Part shown: piece after piece, positions 1 to 7,035 of the stretch | How positions within the stretch are numbered: position 1 is the first letter of the stretch | Layout of the letters: every line of letters starts with the position of its first letter | Source of the DNA: Gemmatimonadota bacterium | Lineage (GTDB): Bacteria > Latescibacterota > UBA2968 | Direction: 5' to 3' | Assembly: GCA_002714465.1 (NCBI GenBank) | Contig: PAXL01000041.1 | Coordinates: 6,106-22,168 of the forward strand | DNA length: 16,063 nucleotides | Program-made: the position numbers and the translations under genes | The notes under the pieces: generated by a model | Databases searched by the model: none | Told to the model about the DNA's origin: nothing | The model's input: the letters and a program-made list of their open reading frames with translations, nothing else

Positions 1-7
1 AGTGACA

Positions 8-42
8 TAACGCATGTACTATACAATATCTAACGTATGTAG
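8..42. repeat. short direct repeat upstream of first gene
   Basis: Two near-identical 12-mers, TAACGCATGTAC (8-19) and TAACGTATGTAG (31-42), lie 23 bp apart, about two helical turns, in an AT-rich leader just upstream of the small membrane protein gene. The pair could be a tandem operator. With only two copies and two mismatches it could equally be chance. Confidence 0.25.
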
Positions 43-95
43 CACACACACGTGAATGGTATACGTATCACTCTTTAGCGATGGAGGGCGCGATG

Positions 96-392
96 ATGGA
101 AGCCGTGAGTGATTTTCTGTCGAACTGGAATCAACGTGTTATTGAGGAGTTGGGGGGATACGTTCTTGTTCTATCGATTTATTTCGGGTGGCGTTTGAAT
201 AAAGTTCATCAAAGTATTGGTAAGATGGTCTGGCAAGCCACAGAGCGTCTGGACGCTATAATCGAAGACGTCGAAGAGATCAAACGTGATGTGGAAGCCA
301 TCGAAGATAGGACCGCGCATTTTGGCAGGACCAACGATGACAAATACGATCCACTTTCCAACGGGGATGAAGATGACCCAGACAAAGAATAG
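96..392 (+). CDS. small single-pass membrane protein with coiled coil
   Basis: A protein of about 98 residues, family not recognised. An N-terminal stretch contains one hydrophobic segment (around GGYVLVLSIYFGW). A long heptad-like charged helix rich in E, D, R and I follows, and the tail is very acidic and ends in DEDDPDKE. This fits a small inner-membrane anchor with a cytoplasmic coiled coil, a guess from composition only. I chose the ATG at 96 because GGAGGG (83-88) sits 7 nt upstream of it. An in-frame ATG at 81 would place that Shine-Dalgarno inside the gene, and an ATG at 93 is 4 nt from it. The gene converges with the small membrane ORF on the other strand, 25 bp downstream, with no clear terminator between them. 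Confidence 0.6.
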   Translation: MEAVSDFLSNWNQRVIEELGGYVLVLSIYFGWRLNKVHQSIGKMVWQATERLDAIIEDVEEIKRDVEAIEDRTAHFGRTNDDKYDPLSNGDEDDPDKE

Positions 393-417
393 CCAAAGGG
401 AGGGCCTTCAGGATCGG

Positions 418-612
418 CTAAGTCGTCTGGCAATTCACATCACGTATATGCTCTCCGGTCCGCCAGTAGTAAAAAACCAACATCGCAATACTTAGCACCA
501 CATCTTGCCAAAGAGCGACCTCCGCAGAATTGATGCGCCAAGAGAAATAGATGACCCCCACGAATAGAAACAACACCGAGCAACGCATACCTACAACCCA
601 TGCGATCGCCAA
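418..612 (-). CDS. putative two-helix small membrane protein
   Basis: A 64-residue reading frame with two hydrophobic segments (around CSVLFLFVGVIYF and VVLSIAMLVFYYW), each followed by positive charge, separated by a short polar turn. This is the pattern of a small helical-hairpin membrane protein. The open frame begins at TTG (612). An ATG at 588 would give a shorter product that still keeps both segments. Neither has a convincing Shine-Dalgarno, which lowers confidence. It lies 82 bp downstream of the dehydrogenase gene on the same strand and could be its operon partner. Family not recognised. Frames on the other strand across this stretch lack such structure. Confidence 0.42.
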   Translation of the reverse strand: MAIAWVVGMRCSVLFLFVGVIYFSWRINSAEVALWQDVVLSIAMLVFYYWRTGEHIRDVNCQTT

Positions 613-694
613 GACCCGGTCTCAGCCGTTGCCTTTTCGACTTGGTCCTAACGTCGTGAGCAGTGTCTATCACAAGTCAACGGACAGACACTAC

Positions 695-1459
695 CTATTG
701 AATACCGCCATTGCTGTGAACCAACTGGCCGTTTATCCAGCCGCCCTCGTCGGAACACAGGAAACTTACTAGACTGGCACAGTCCTTCGGCAACCCGACA
801 CGGCCAAGCGGTGTCTCACGTCGTATTCGTTCCTTCCGATTATCCGACATCCAGCCCGTGTCTGTTCCACCCGGATTTATCACGTTCGCAGTAACTCCCA
901 AATCCTTGAATTCTTGAGCGGCAGCGAGGACAATCCGATCCATTGCCCCCTTGCTGGCCCCATAGGGCATGTTGTATGCAGTATGGTCACTCGTTATCGA
1001 GATAATTCGGCCACGCCCATGTTCTCCCTGGTAACGTCTTCGAAACTCTCGGATCAGTAGCCATGTGGCTCGAGCGTTTACCGCAAAATGTAGGTCGAAG
1101 CTCTCCACCGTTGTTGTTTCGATATCACTGTCGACCGATTGGCAATGAGCCATCACCAAAGCGGATACTGGACCAATTGAATCTGCGACTTTGTCGAAAA
1201 TCCTTGTTGGGGAGGATGTGTCTGACAAATCGGCCTCAATGGATACCGCCCTAGGGGAAAACACTCGGATTTTACTCAGAATCTTCTCAGCGTGTGCGTC
1301 ATCACTACCCCAAGGCATAGTAGCATCGTACGGACGCCAATACGTTGTAGCCACATCCCAACCGGATTTTCCCAACGACAAAGCAATCGAAGCTCCGATA
1401 CCGATCTCGCGACTAACTCCTGTTACCAGGGCGATTGGTCTTTTAACATTTTGCTTCAT
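695..1459 (-). CDS. short-chain dehydrogenase/reductase (SDR)
   Basis: A 254-residue classical-type SDR, an NAD(P)-dependent oxidoreductase. Visible features are the Rossmann glycine motif TGVSREIGIG (residues 13-22), the structural Asn in VNAR (128), the catalytic Ser in SITSDHT (about 157) and the YxxxK motif Y166-GAS-K170, followed by INPGGTDTGW. The segment TTYWRPYDATMPWG (38-51) after beta-2 resembles a subgroup of FabG-like reductases that carry a TYW...MPWG signature (from memory of the family). Substrate unknown; the neighbourhood makes a sugar or sugar-acid alcohol plausible. I chose the ATG at 1459 because it puts the first beta strand at the usual distance from the N-terminus. An upstream ATG at 1504 would add 15 atypical residues. 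The next gene upstream on the same strand is the propeller protein. Confidence 0.88.
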   Translation of the reverse strand: MKQNVKRPIALVTGVSREIGIGASIALSLGKSGWDVATTYWRPYDATMPWGSDDAHAEKILSKIRVFSPRAVSIEADLSDTSSPTRIFDKVADSIGPVSALVMAHCQSVDSDIETTTVESFDLHFAVNARATWLLIREFRRRYQGEHGRGRIISITSDHTAYNMPYGASKGAMDRIVLAAAQEFKDLGVTANVINPGGTDTGWMSDNRKERIRRETPLGRVGLPKDCASLVSFLCSDEGGWINGQLVHSNGGIQ

Positions 1460-1618
1460 TGAGGGTTCCGATCCGGAGATTTTGGTTGTCCGAGAGATCA
1501 TCAAACGTGGCTTGTAACGCGTCTTTCTGCAGCCAGAAGTTTACTGTTGTTGACGGGATGATTGTAGACACACGTTCTTGAACGAAGCGATTCCCCTCGG
1601 GGTCACCAACCATAAGCG

Positions 1619-1662
1619 ACAGGCCGGGTGAAATTCTACTCACCCGGCCTGTTCCATTTTTT
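1619..1662 (+). terminator. perfect 13-bp hairpin with T-tract (plus-strand orientation)
   Basis: Arms 1619-1631 and 1640-1652 are exact inverse complements (ACAGGCCGGGTGA / TCACCCGGCCTGT) around an 8-nt loop. Six Ts follow at 1657-1662. This is a textbook intrinsic terminator for plus-strand transcription. It lies 34 nt past the stop of the minus-strand propeller gene, and on that strand it has only an upstream A-tract and no U-tract, so its use by that gene is less certain. No plus-strand gene lies immediately upstream. Confidence 0.65.
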
Positions 1663-1685
1663 GCTAATACCGATGAGGCCGCCTC

Positions 1686-3155
1686 TTACTGGCTAGCCGA
1701 AAATCTGAATGCGTAGATTCTAGCCCGGACCATCTCGAAATGCAATCGAATCGGCTTCCCTGAGAACCTCGACAGATCCGTTTTCCCTCTCCAGGAAACC
1801 GCGTCCCACATCGTATCTCCGGATATGCGATCGCAATCTTCCAATCCGTATCCCTCCAGGGGAGTACCTCCCTCATCGGTTAGTCCGATTCGCACCCAGC
1901 CTCCAAAGTGGGCCCAGCAGTTTGTCTTCAGAACGAGACCTTCGAACTCAAATGTAACCGTCCAAAATTCTCCTCGCGCATCAGTCACCACGGCCATGTA
2001 ACCATCTTCACGAATCGTCGCACGCCACAGTCCCCCCTTCCAGGTAACGTCAGGATTGTGAAGACGTTCAATATGTGAAATCGGCTTCACTTGAAGCAAT
2101 TGCGTCCATTCCCCGGGCTTTGTCTGGATCAATCCCTGCGCAGTGATATTTCCACCATAGGTTTCACTGTCAGGAGGCCCAGCAGGAATTAATGCGTCCT
2201 GGATCGGACGATGCCAGATGTTTCCATCACGGCTCACGGCAAGCGAAGTTTCCATTTCTTCGGTATCACGTTTGAACAGATTGGGAAACATTAAGTGCGC
2301 GTCCTGTGCGCCCGGCCACCGTGTATACGAGCTGGAATATAAGTCCAACGCTGGTGGATCCTTAGGGTCTGTTACCAGACACGGCATCGGCTTATCCCAC
2401 TCCAAAAAATCCTTCGATCGCGAGTGGTCGATCGTCCGACGTTCTGGCCAGACGTGACGCCCCTCAATCAGCTCAGATTGATTGCGATAGCCTCTGGTAT
2501 AGATACGATAGAAACCCTCGTCCTCGTCCCAGGCTAGGACGGACTGGGTGTCACAGGCGTGATAGATCAATGGATCTGGAATCGCCGTCCAGTGAAGTCC
2601 TTCAGGAGAGGTTGCGCCTCTCAGGTGTCGGGTTCGCTTCTCTTCGTTGACCGATCCGAAAATCATCTTGTAGCGCGTTTCTACCGAGCCGTTTGGGTCT
2701 TTGATCACGGTGGCACCGTGTGGACCGATACCTGAAGACTGTATACCTGAGAAGACGATATTTGTATCGCTCTCACCCTTGAAGTTGACGATGCCCAGCT
2801 CTGGTCGGACCCAGTTTACACCATCCTCTGATTCAGCATAGCAGACTTGGGAGACATACTTCTGGACGTCCTTTCCCGTGACGACATCGGGAGCGTGATA
2901 GCCTTCGTAGTAGAGTTTGAAGATGCCTTCATCCTCAAAGACAGTAGCCCAGGAACTGATCAGATATGCTTCCCAAGGTTTCTCTGGAAGCAAGATGGGC
3001 TCGGGATGGACGGTAGGAGAAAAGGTTCTTAGTTCAATACCGTTAGGCATGAACCAGGGATCGGTGGTGCCACTCCACGAATTTCCATTTCCCGCCTCGA
3101 CCAGCGACCAGTCTATAAAGACGTGCTTCCTGTTTAGTTGCAGCTTATTGATCAT
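1686..3155 (-). CDS. GH32/GH43-like five-bladed propeller protein
   Basis: A 489-residue protein with repeated beta-propeller signatures of the 'S-x-D/E-G-x-x-W' type: AESEDGVNWVRPELG (about 107-121), ATSPEGLHWT (171-180) and AVSRDGNIWHRP (316-327). Such repeats are seen in glycosyl hydrolase family 32/43/62-like and sialidase-like folds. The last 100 or so residues (from about GGLWRATIREDG) look like the C-terminal beta-sandwich often attached to GH32-type propellers. No signal peptide is visible, so a cytosolic role on imported oligosaccharides is likely. I could not assign a catalytic acid triad, so a binding or non-canonical hydrolase role is possible. The start ATG at 3155 lacks a strong Shine-Dalgarno. 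The gene is divergent from the mutarotase relic. Confidence 0.7.
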   Translation of the reverse strand: MINKLQLNRKHVFIDWSLVEAGNGNSWSGTTDPWFMPNGIELRTFSPTVHPEPILLPEKPWEAYLISSWATVFEDEGIFKLYYEGYHAPDVVTGKDVQKYVSQVCYAESEDGVNWVRPELGIVNFKGESDTNIVFSGIQSSGIGPHGATVIKDPNGSVETRYKMIFGSVNEEKRTRHLRGATSPEGLHWTAIPDPLIYHACDTQSVLAWDEDEGFYRIYTRGYRNQSELIEGRHVWPERRTIDHSRSKDFLEWDKPMPCLVTDPKDPPALDLYSSSYTRWPGAQDAHLMFPNLFKRDTEEMETSLAVSRDGNIWHRPIQDALIPAGPPDSETYGGNITAQGLIQTKPGEWTQLLQVKPISHIERLHNPDVTWKGGLWRATIREDGYMAVVTDARGEFWTVTFEFEGLVLKTNCWAHFGGWVRIGLTDEGGTPLEGYGLEDCDRISGDTMWDAVSWRGKTDLSRFSGKPIRLHFEMVRARIYAFRFSASQ

Positions 3156-3258
3156 CTGCGTCTCATTTCCATAAGTGCACGTGAACTCGCCTCTGGACCA
3201 AAAATCAAGGGTTTCAAATAGAGGTGACGGTCAAAAGGCCCGAAACAAGGAGAAATAT

Positions 3259-3528
3259 ATGTGGTCCAAAGCTCTTAGCCTATCGCCTGAAGCCAGGGCG
3301 CTATGCGGATTATAAGAAAGCAAAAGATGAGCTTTGGCCGGATCTGGCGGGGGCATGCCAGAGAACCAGATCAACATGGTCATTCACCATCACGAAAAGC
3401 GTCTATATCTCTGCGTGACTGCTCCGACAGAGGGCGGCACCAGAAACTAGGCCCTATGGGTGGACGATGGCGTGGTTCAGTTTGACTCGCCGTTATCAGT
3501 TGATGGAGATCGAATGGCGGCACGGTGA
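3259..3528 (+). pseudogene. L-rhamnose mutarotase-like relic with frameshifts
   Basis: AAGGAG (3247-3252) stands 6 nt before an ATG at 3259, a well-formed start, but that frame stops after 18 codons. The adjacent frame reads LAYRLKPGRYADYKKA then DELWPDLAG (3275-3352), closely resembling the N-terminal part of RhaM/DUF718 mutarotases ('RLKPG...EY...H...WPEL'). Beyond a G5 run (3349-3353) the first frame resumes with MPENQINMVIHHHEKRLYL and CVTAPTEGG, matching the next beta strand, then meets stops at 3448 and 3526. The pattern fits a plus-one insertion near 3270 and a minus-one deletion at the G run. Intact mutarotases are about 105 residues and interconvert sugar anomers. Sequencing error could explain one shift but hardly two shifts plus stops. 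Confidence 0.55.
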
Positions 3529-3595
3529 GGACCACCGCGTGGTCAATGGAAGGTATGGCAACGCGGACGGTCGCCACTTACTGAGAAACTAAGGA

Positions 3596-3748
3596 ATGGC
3601 AGAAGAGAACTCGACCACGCCCCATATGACCAAGCGCATGAACCTGTTCCTTGACGAGAACCTGTATTCTCGCTTGAATGAGGCCGTCTGGATGACTCGC
3701 AGCATGACCGAGATCAGCACGGTTTTCAGAAAACGAGCTAACGGGTAG
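3596..3748 (+). CDS. 50-residue ribbon-helix-helix-type protein
   Basis: A short ORF of 50 codons. After a polar N-terminus the core reads KRMNLFLDENLYSRLNEAV and then TRSMTEISTVFRKRANG. That is one beta strand of alternating polar and hydrophobic residues (RMNLFL), a first helix (DENLYSRLNEAV), and a second helix opening with S-x-T-E. This is the layout of Arc/CopG-type ribbon-helix-helix DNA-binding proteins. It ends 19 nt before the aldo/keto reductase and could be an operon-local regulator. The ATG at 3596 directly abuts AAGGA with no spacer, so an internal ATG (3626 or 3638) may be the real start. It lies beside a decayed gene and may itself be a relic. The assignment rests on fold pattern only. 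Confidence 0.45.
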   Translation: MAEENSTTPHMTKRMNLFLDENLYSRLNEAVWMTRSMTEISTVFRKRANG

Positions 3749-3767
3749 CCGTTAGAGAGGGGCATCG

Positions 3768-4715
3768 ATGTCCGAACTCGAGGTTCGTCGGCTGGGTCGC
3801 ACGGAAATGACACCGCGGGCCCTTGGACTGGGTGGCGGACATCTGGGATATCTCAAGCAATCGGATGATAATGCCGTCAGGACTCTTCGGGAAGCTATCG
3901 AACTCGGGATCGATTTCGTCGATACATCGCCCCACTACGGCGAGAGCGAGCGGAGATTTGGTCTGGCTTTGGCCGGAGGCTGGCGCGACAAAGTCCACCT
4001 GCAATCCAAGGTGGGTTCCCATCCAAAGTTCCTCAGAGATTTCTCGGCCGAGGCCACCGCTTGGAGCTTGGAGAACAGTTTCAAGCAACTCCAAACAGAG
4101 TATGTCGATTCGATCCTGATCCACGGACCTCGTTACGACATCGAAGCGCCGCTCGGAGCCTGCTTGGAAGTCCTGATCGATTGGAAAGCCAAGGGTCGGA
4201 TCGGTCACATCGGAATCGGTGTGCGACAGCCAGAGTTCCACCGACGAGCGATTGAGACTGGAGAGATCGACATCGTACTATCGTTTTTGGACTACACTTT
4301 GCTTTCCCAGTCCCTGGCCGAAACGACGATTCCGCTGGCACTTGAGCACGACGTTGGGATCATCTTGGGCAGCCCTCTAGGCGGTTCGCTTCTGGCTGGC
4401 CCGGAACCGATTCTTCAAGAAGCGGGGATGCCAGCCGAGTCTAAAAATCTCATACCTGCACTCGTCGGTAGCCTCAGGGACCCAGTTGTGTATCCTCTAG
4501 CTCACCGAATGTGGGAGTGGTGTACCGGAAGAAACTTGCACATCCGTGATCTGGCCTTACAGTTCGCCCTTCACGCACCAGTGGAAGGCAATGGAATTGT
4601 CCTGACGGGACCAGCCAATCCAAGTGAGATTCACGAGGCCTACAAAAGCGCTACAACTGAGATACACGAACCTGTATGGCGAGACTTTCAGCAAGAGTTC
4701 GGCGTGAGTATCTGA
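3768..4715 (+). CDS. aldo/keto reductase
   Basis: A 315-residue TIM-barrel NAD(P)H-dependent oxidoreductase. The full catalytic tetrad is visible: Asp52 and Tyr57 in FVDTSPHYGESE, Lys81 in QSKVG, and His119 in ILIHGP. FVDTSPHYG is the form typical of the D-threo-aldose/L-fucose/L-galactose dehydrogenase-like branch, so oxidation of an aldose or reduction of a uronate is a reasonable role, with substrate unproven. GAGGGG (3757-3762) lies 5 nt upstream of the ATG and supports the start. It is the first intact large gene of the plus-strand sugar block, followed 89 bp later by the PL22-like gene. The upstream mutarotase relic suggests the locus once handled a deoxysugar or aldose anomer here. Confidence 0.9.
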   Translation: MSELEVRRLGRTEMTPRALGLGGGHLGYLKQSDDNAVRTLREAIELGIDFVDTSPHYGESERRFGLALAGGWRDKVHLQSKVGSHPKFLRDFSAEATAWSLENSFKQLQTEYVDSILIHGPRYDIEAPLGACLEVLIDWKAKGRIGHIGIGVRQPEFHRRAIETGEIDIVLSFLDYTLLSQSLAETTIPLALEHDVGIILGSPLGGSLLAGPEPILQEAGMPAESKNLIPALVGSLRDPVVYPLAHRMWEWCTGRNLHIRDLALQFALHAPVEGNGIVLTGPANPSEIHEAYKSATTEIHEPVWRDFQQEFGVSI

Positions 4716-4804
4716 GGACGAAGAGTAAATAATAGAGCCCTTAGCGTCGAAAGAAGCAGAGGACATTTACAAACCGAGACGGAAACAACCCGGAGAATGG
4801 ACTG

Positions 4805-6028
4805 ATGTCTAAAAAAGGCGACACCTGGAACGAATCGACAACCTTCCGAGACCCTTACTCACTCAGGAGGGTTCGCAAAGTAACCTCTGGCGGAACCTAC
4901 AATTACCACGCCGCCTACCACACGTTGACAGCCTGGACGGCGGATGGGCAGCGATGCGTCTTCTTGTCTGGCCGCAGGAACCACTCCTCGATATTCGCCT
5001 GCGACGTGTCTACGGGTAATATCACACAACTGATCGACTGGCAAGAAGGATGGGGAATCGATGCAGCCTGGGCGCCAGACGATCGGCCGTTCGGTGTAGC
5101 GAGCATCTGTTTGGATCAGCATTCGGGCTGGATTTACTACGTCCAGGCCGAGGTCGGAGCAACAAAACTAGGAGCGGTTCATATCGATTCGCTGGAGGAG
5201 CGCAGATTGTCCGGAGGTATTCCCGGCTACGTGTTCGGCCAGCCAACGGTTTCTGGTGATAGCCATTGGGTGGCCCTTCCCAGCAACATCATACCTCAGC
5301 AGATGGCTGACGTGGACCCGTACAAACCGATATCGGCTGATGAGGTGCGAGAGCTCTTTGCGAGCGAAGGAGGTTCACGGATGCAGTTGGTTCGCTTCCG
5401 CACCGAGGGCGACCACAAGCCGGAAGTGTTGTACGATGAGGCAGGCTGCCGAGGCAATCACGTTCAGTACAATCCAGTCGACTCCAACATTCTGCATACG
5501 GATCGTGACTTCGCACCAGACTTCTGGACCGGATCAGACCAGAAGAGAAATCGTGTCTGGCTCTGGCATATAAACGAGCAGCAAATGGTCGAGCAACCCT
5601 CACCATCAGGCCGTACGTTTCAAGTTCATTCGGTCTGGTCATTCGACGGAAAGGGAGTCCTGTATCACTGCCCTCCGACGAGATCGGGAGACCAAAGCGG
5701 ATATGTCATCGGGGTCAACGATTTGGAAGGAAACAACATCGCCGAATACGGCAGCGAATCGTGGACCCACTACGGTCACGTCGGCGCAGTCCCGGATCGC
5801 AAGGTTATCATGCTTGATGGGAACATCACCAACGACTTGATCCTATGGCTGCACTACGACGACCCGAGCACTCCGAAACTCGAGATCATCTGTCGGCACG
5901 GCACCGACTGGGGCGGACACGAAGGTCAATATCCCCACCCCCACCCTCAGTGCTCACCCACCGGAGATCGAATCATATATAACGCCGCTGGTCGAGGACG
6001 GAGTGACGTCTTCGTTGTAGAGCTATAG
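4805..6028 (+). CDS. oligogalacturonate-lyase-like beta-propeller (PL22-like)
   Basis: A 407-residue PD40/WD40-like propeller. Oligogalacturonate lyases (PL22) cleave small uronate oligomers in the cytoplasm by beta-elimination, using a Mn ion held by Q-x-x-H-x-H plus another His, and a separate His base (the published Yersinia enzyme; family knowledge from memory). Here Q375-Y-P-H378-P-H380 has exactly that spacing, followed by the propeller motif SPTGDRI. H275 in QVHSVWSFDG and H219 in GNHVQYNP are good candidates for the remaining metal ligand and the base. No signal peptide is visible, consistent with a cytosolic enzyme. The start is supported by GGAG (4792-4795), 9 nt upstream. The spacing between H275 and Q375 is longer than in the characterised enzyme, so substrate may differ from galacturonate. 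Confidence 0.82.
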   Translation: MSKKGDTWNESTTFRDPYSLRRVRKVTSGGTYNYHAAYHTLTAWTADGQRCVFLSGRRNHSSIFACDVSTGNITQLIDWQEGWGIDAAWAPDDRPFGVASICLDQHSGWIYYVQAEVGATKLGAVHIDSLEERRLSGGIPGYVFGQPTVSGDSHWVALPSNIIPQQMADVDPYKPISADEVRELFASEGGSRMQLVRFRTEGDHKPEVLYDEAGCRGNHVQYNPVDSNILHTDRDFAPDFWTGSDQKRNRVWLWHINEQQMVEQPSPSGRTFQVHSVWSFDGKGVLYHCPPTRSGDQSGYVIGVNDLEGNNIAEYGSESWTHYGHVGAVPDRKVIMLDGNITNDLILWLHYDDPSTPKLEIICRHGTDWGGHEGQYPHPHPQCSPTGDRIIYNAAGRGRSDVFVVEL

Positions 6029-6094
6029 CCGGACCGCTCAAGGCGCCGAGAACCTCAATTGACAGTGCCGCCCTAGATCAGTAATTATCGTGCT

Positions 6095-6835
6095 ATGGCA
6101 AAACTGCCCTATCCCTCGCATCTGAACCCCACACTGACGTCCGATCTGGCCCAAGACGTTGCCTTCTTCCGCAAGTGGGGCTATCTCGTAGTCGACAATG
6201 CGATTACGCAAACACAGGTCCGCTCGCTGCGCGCCGCCCTTAACAAGACCTTCAAGCGCCGCGGAGAGCAATTCATCCACCAACTCTTAGAAGAAGACAC
6301 GCGCTTCGAATTCCTGCTAGACAACGCGCCCGTCTTCACTCGCATGCAAGCAATCTTGGGCACCTGCGTCCAGCTCCACAGTGCTACAGCCCGCGTTACC
6401 GAGCCCAGCCAGGAAGACCAAAACTGGCATCGCGACGTACCCTGGCCCATCGATCCCGACGGCACACCCTACGGCGCGATGCCCGGTCAGATAAATTGCG
6501 GGTATTATCTCGACGCATTGAGCAAGAATAACGGCGCCGTCGTCATCGTTCCCGGGAGCCATCGCGTACCCTTTCGACCACCCGAGGGCCATCCGCGCTT
6601 TCCCGAAGAAAAGTGGATATTCGCCAAACCGGGGGATGCCGTGCTTTTCGACGGCTGTCTCTACCACCGCGGCGCGGCCAATAATTCCAAAAAGAAACGA
6701 CGGGCCTGTCTGATGTGCTACCAAACCGCTTGGATGAAATCCCGCGAATCCTTCGATGGTCCCTTCGCACAAAAAATTCGCGACCAAGGCACCGACGAAC
6801 AAAAAATGCTGATGGGAGCCATTGAACGCTGGTAA
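6095..6835 (+). CDS. phytanoyl-CoA dioxygenase (PhyH) family protein
   Basis: A 246-residue Fe(II)/2-oxoglutarate-dependent oxygenase. The iron triad is visible as H112-R-D114 (NWHRDVPW) and H191 (CLYHRGAANNS), with a distal Arg (R202/R203) at the position used to bind 2-oxoglutarate. VPGSHRVPF and KPGDAVLFDG are characteristic of the family. PhyH proteins hydroxylate very diverse small molecules, and this expanded family is frequent in sugar-catabolic loci of marine bacteria. The substrate cannot be read from the sequence. No Shine-Dalgarno is evident before the ATG, and the gap after the PL22-like gene is 66 bp. The gene favours C-ending codons more than the downstream aromatic genes. Confidence 0.9.
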   Translation: MAKLPYPSHLNPTLTSDLAQDVAFFRKWGYLVVDNAITQTQVRSLRAALNKTFKRRGEQFIHQLLEEDTRFEFLLDNAPVFTRMQAILGTCVQLHSATARVTEPSQEDQNWHRDVPWPIDPDGTPYGAMPGQINCGYYLDALSKNNGAVVIVPGSHRVPFRPPEGHPRFPEEKWIFAKPGDAVLFDGCLYHRGAANNSKKKRRACLMCYQTAWMKSRESFDGPFAQKIRDQGTDEQKMLMGAIERW

Positions 6836-7035
6836 AAAGAGAACCCTCAGTTGTCCCCCGCACGTGTCAATCGCATCGTAGCCTATCAACAGACTCAAAT
6901 CATATTTGACGCGAAAAGAGCAGGTAGAAGGACAGAGTCAGACTTGAGTTTCACGAATACACCGAAAAAAGCACTCAGATCACCGGCGCGGACTGCATAC
7001 TCGGCTAATTTATGCACGTGACAAGAGGATAGAAC

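Noticed and set aside
440..673. 77-codon minus-strand frame overlapping the two-helix membrane ORF
   Set aside because: Composition is basic and irregular, and it is a shifted reading of the same DNA; the alternative frame gives clear hydrophobic helices.
551..772. 73-codon plus-strand frame across 551-772
   Set aside because: Antisense to the end of the dehydrogenase gene, low-complexity polar start, no ribosome site.
1585..1609. tRNA-3'-end-like sequence CCCCTCGGGGTCACCA
   Set aside because: No matching acceptor 5' strand (TGACCCC), D-arm or anticodon arm can be found upstream; the similarity is limited to a mini-hairpin and ACCA.
1443..1643. 66-codon minus-strand frame with a DPEGNRF stretch reminiscent of VOC proteins
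   Set aside because: Its GTG start lies inside the terminator hairpin, it overlaps the dehydrogenase start, and only the single short motif is suggestive.
3738..4241. 167-codon frame antisense to the aldo/keto reductase
   Set aside because: No recognisable features; it is explained as a shadow of a strongly supported enzyme gene with an intact catalytic tetrad.
6317..6898. 193-codon frame antisense to the PhyH gene
   Set aside because: The sense frame has the iron-binding triad and family motifs; the antisense frame has none and arises from strong codon bias.
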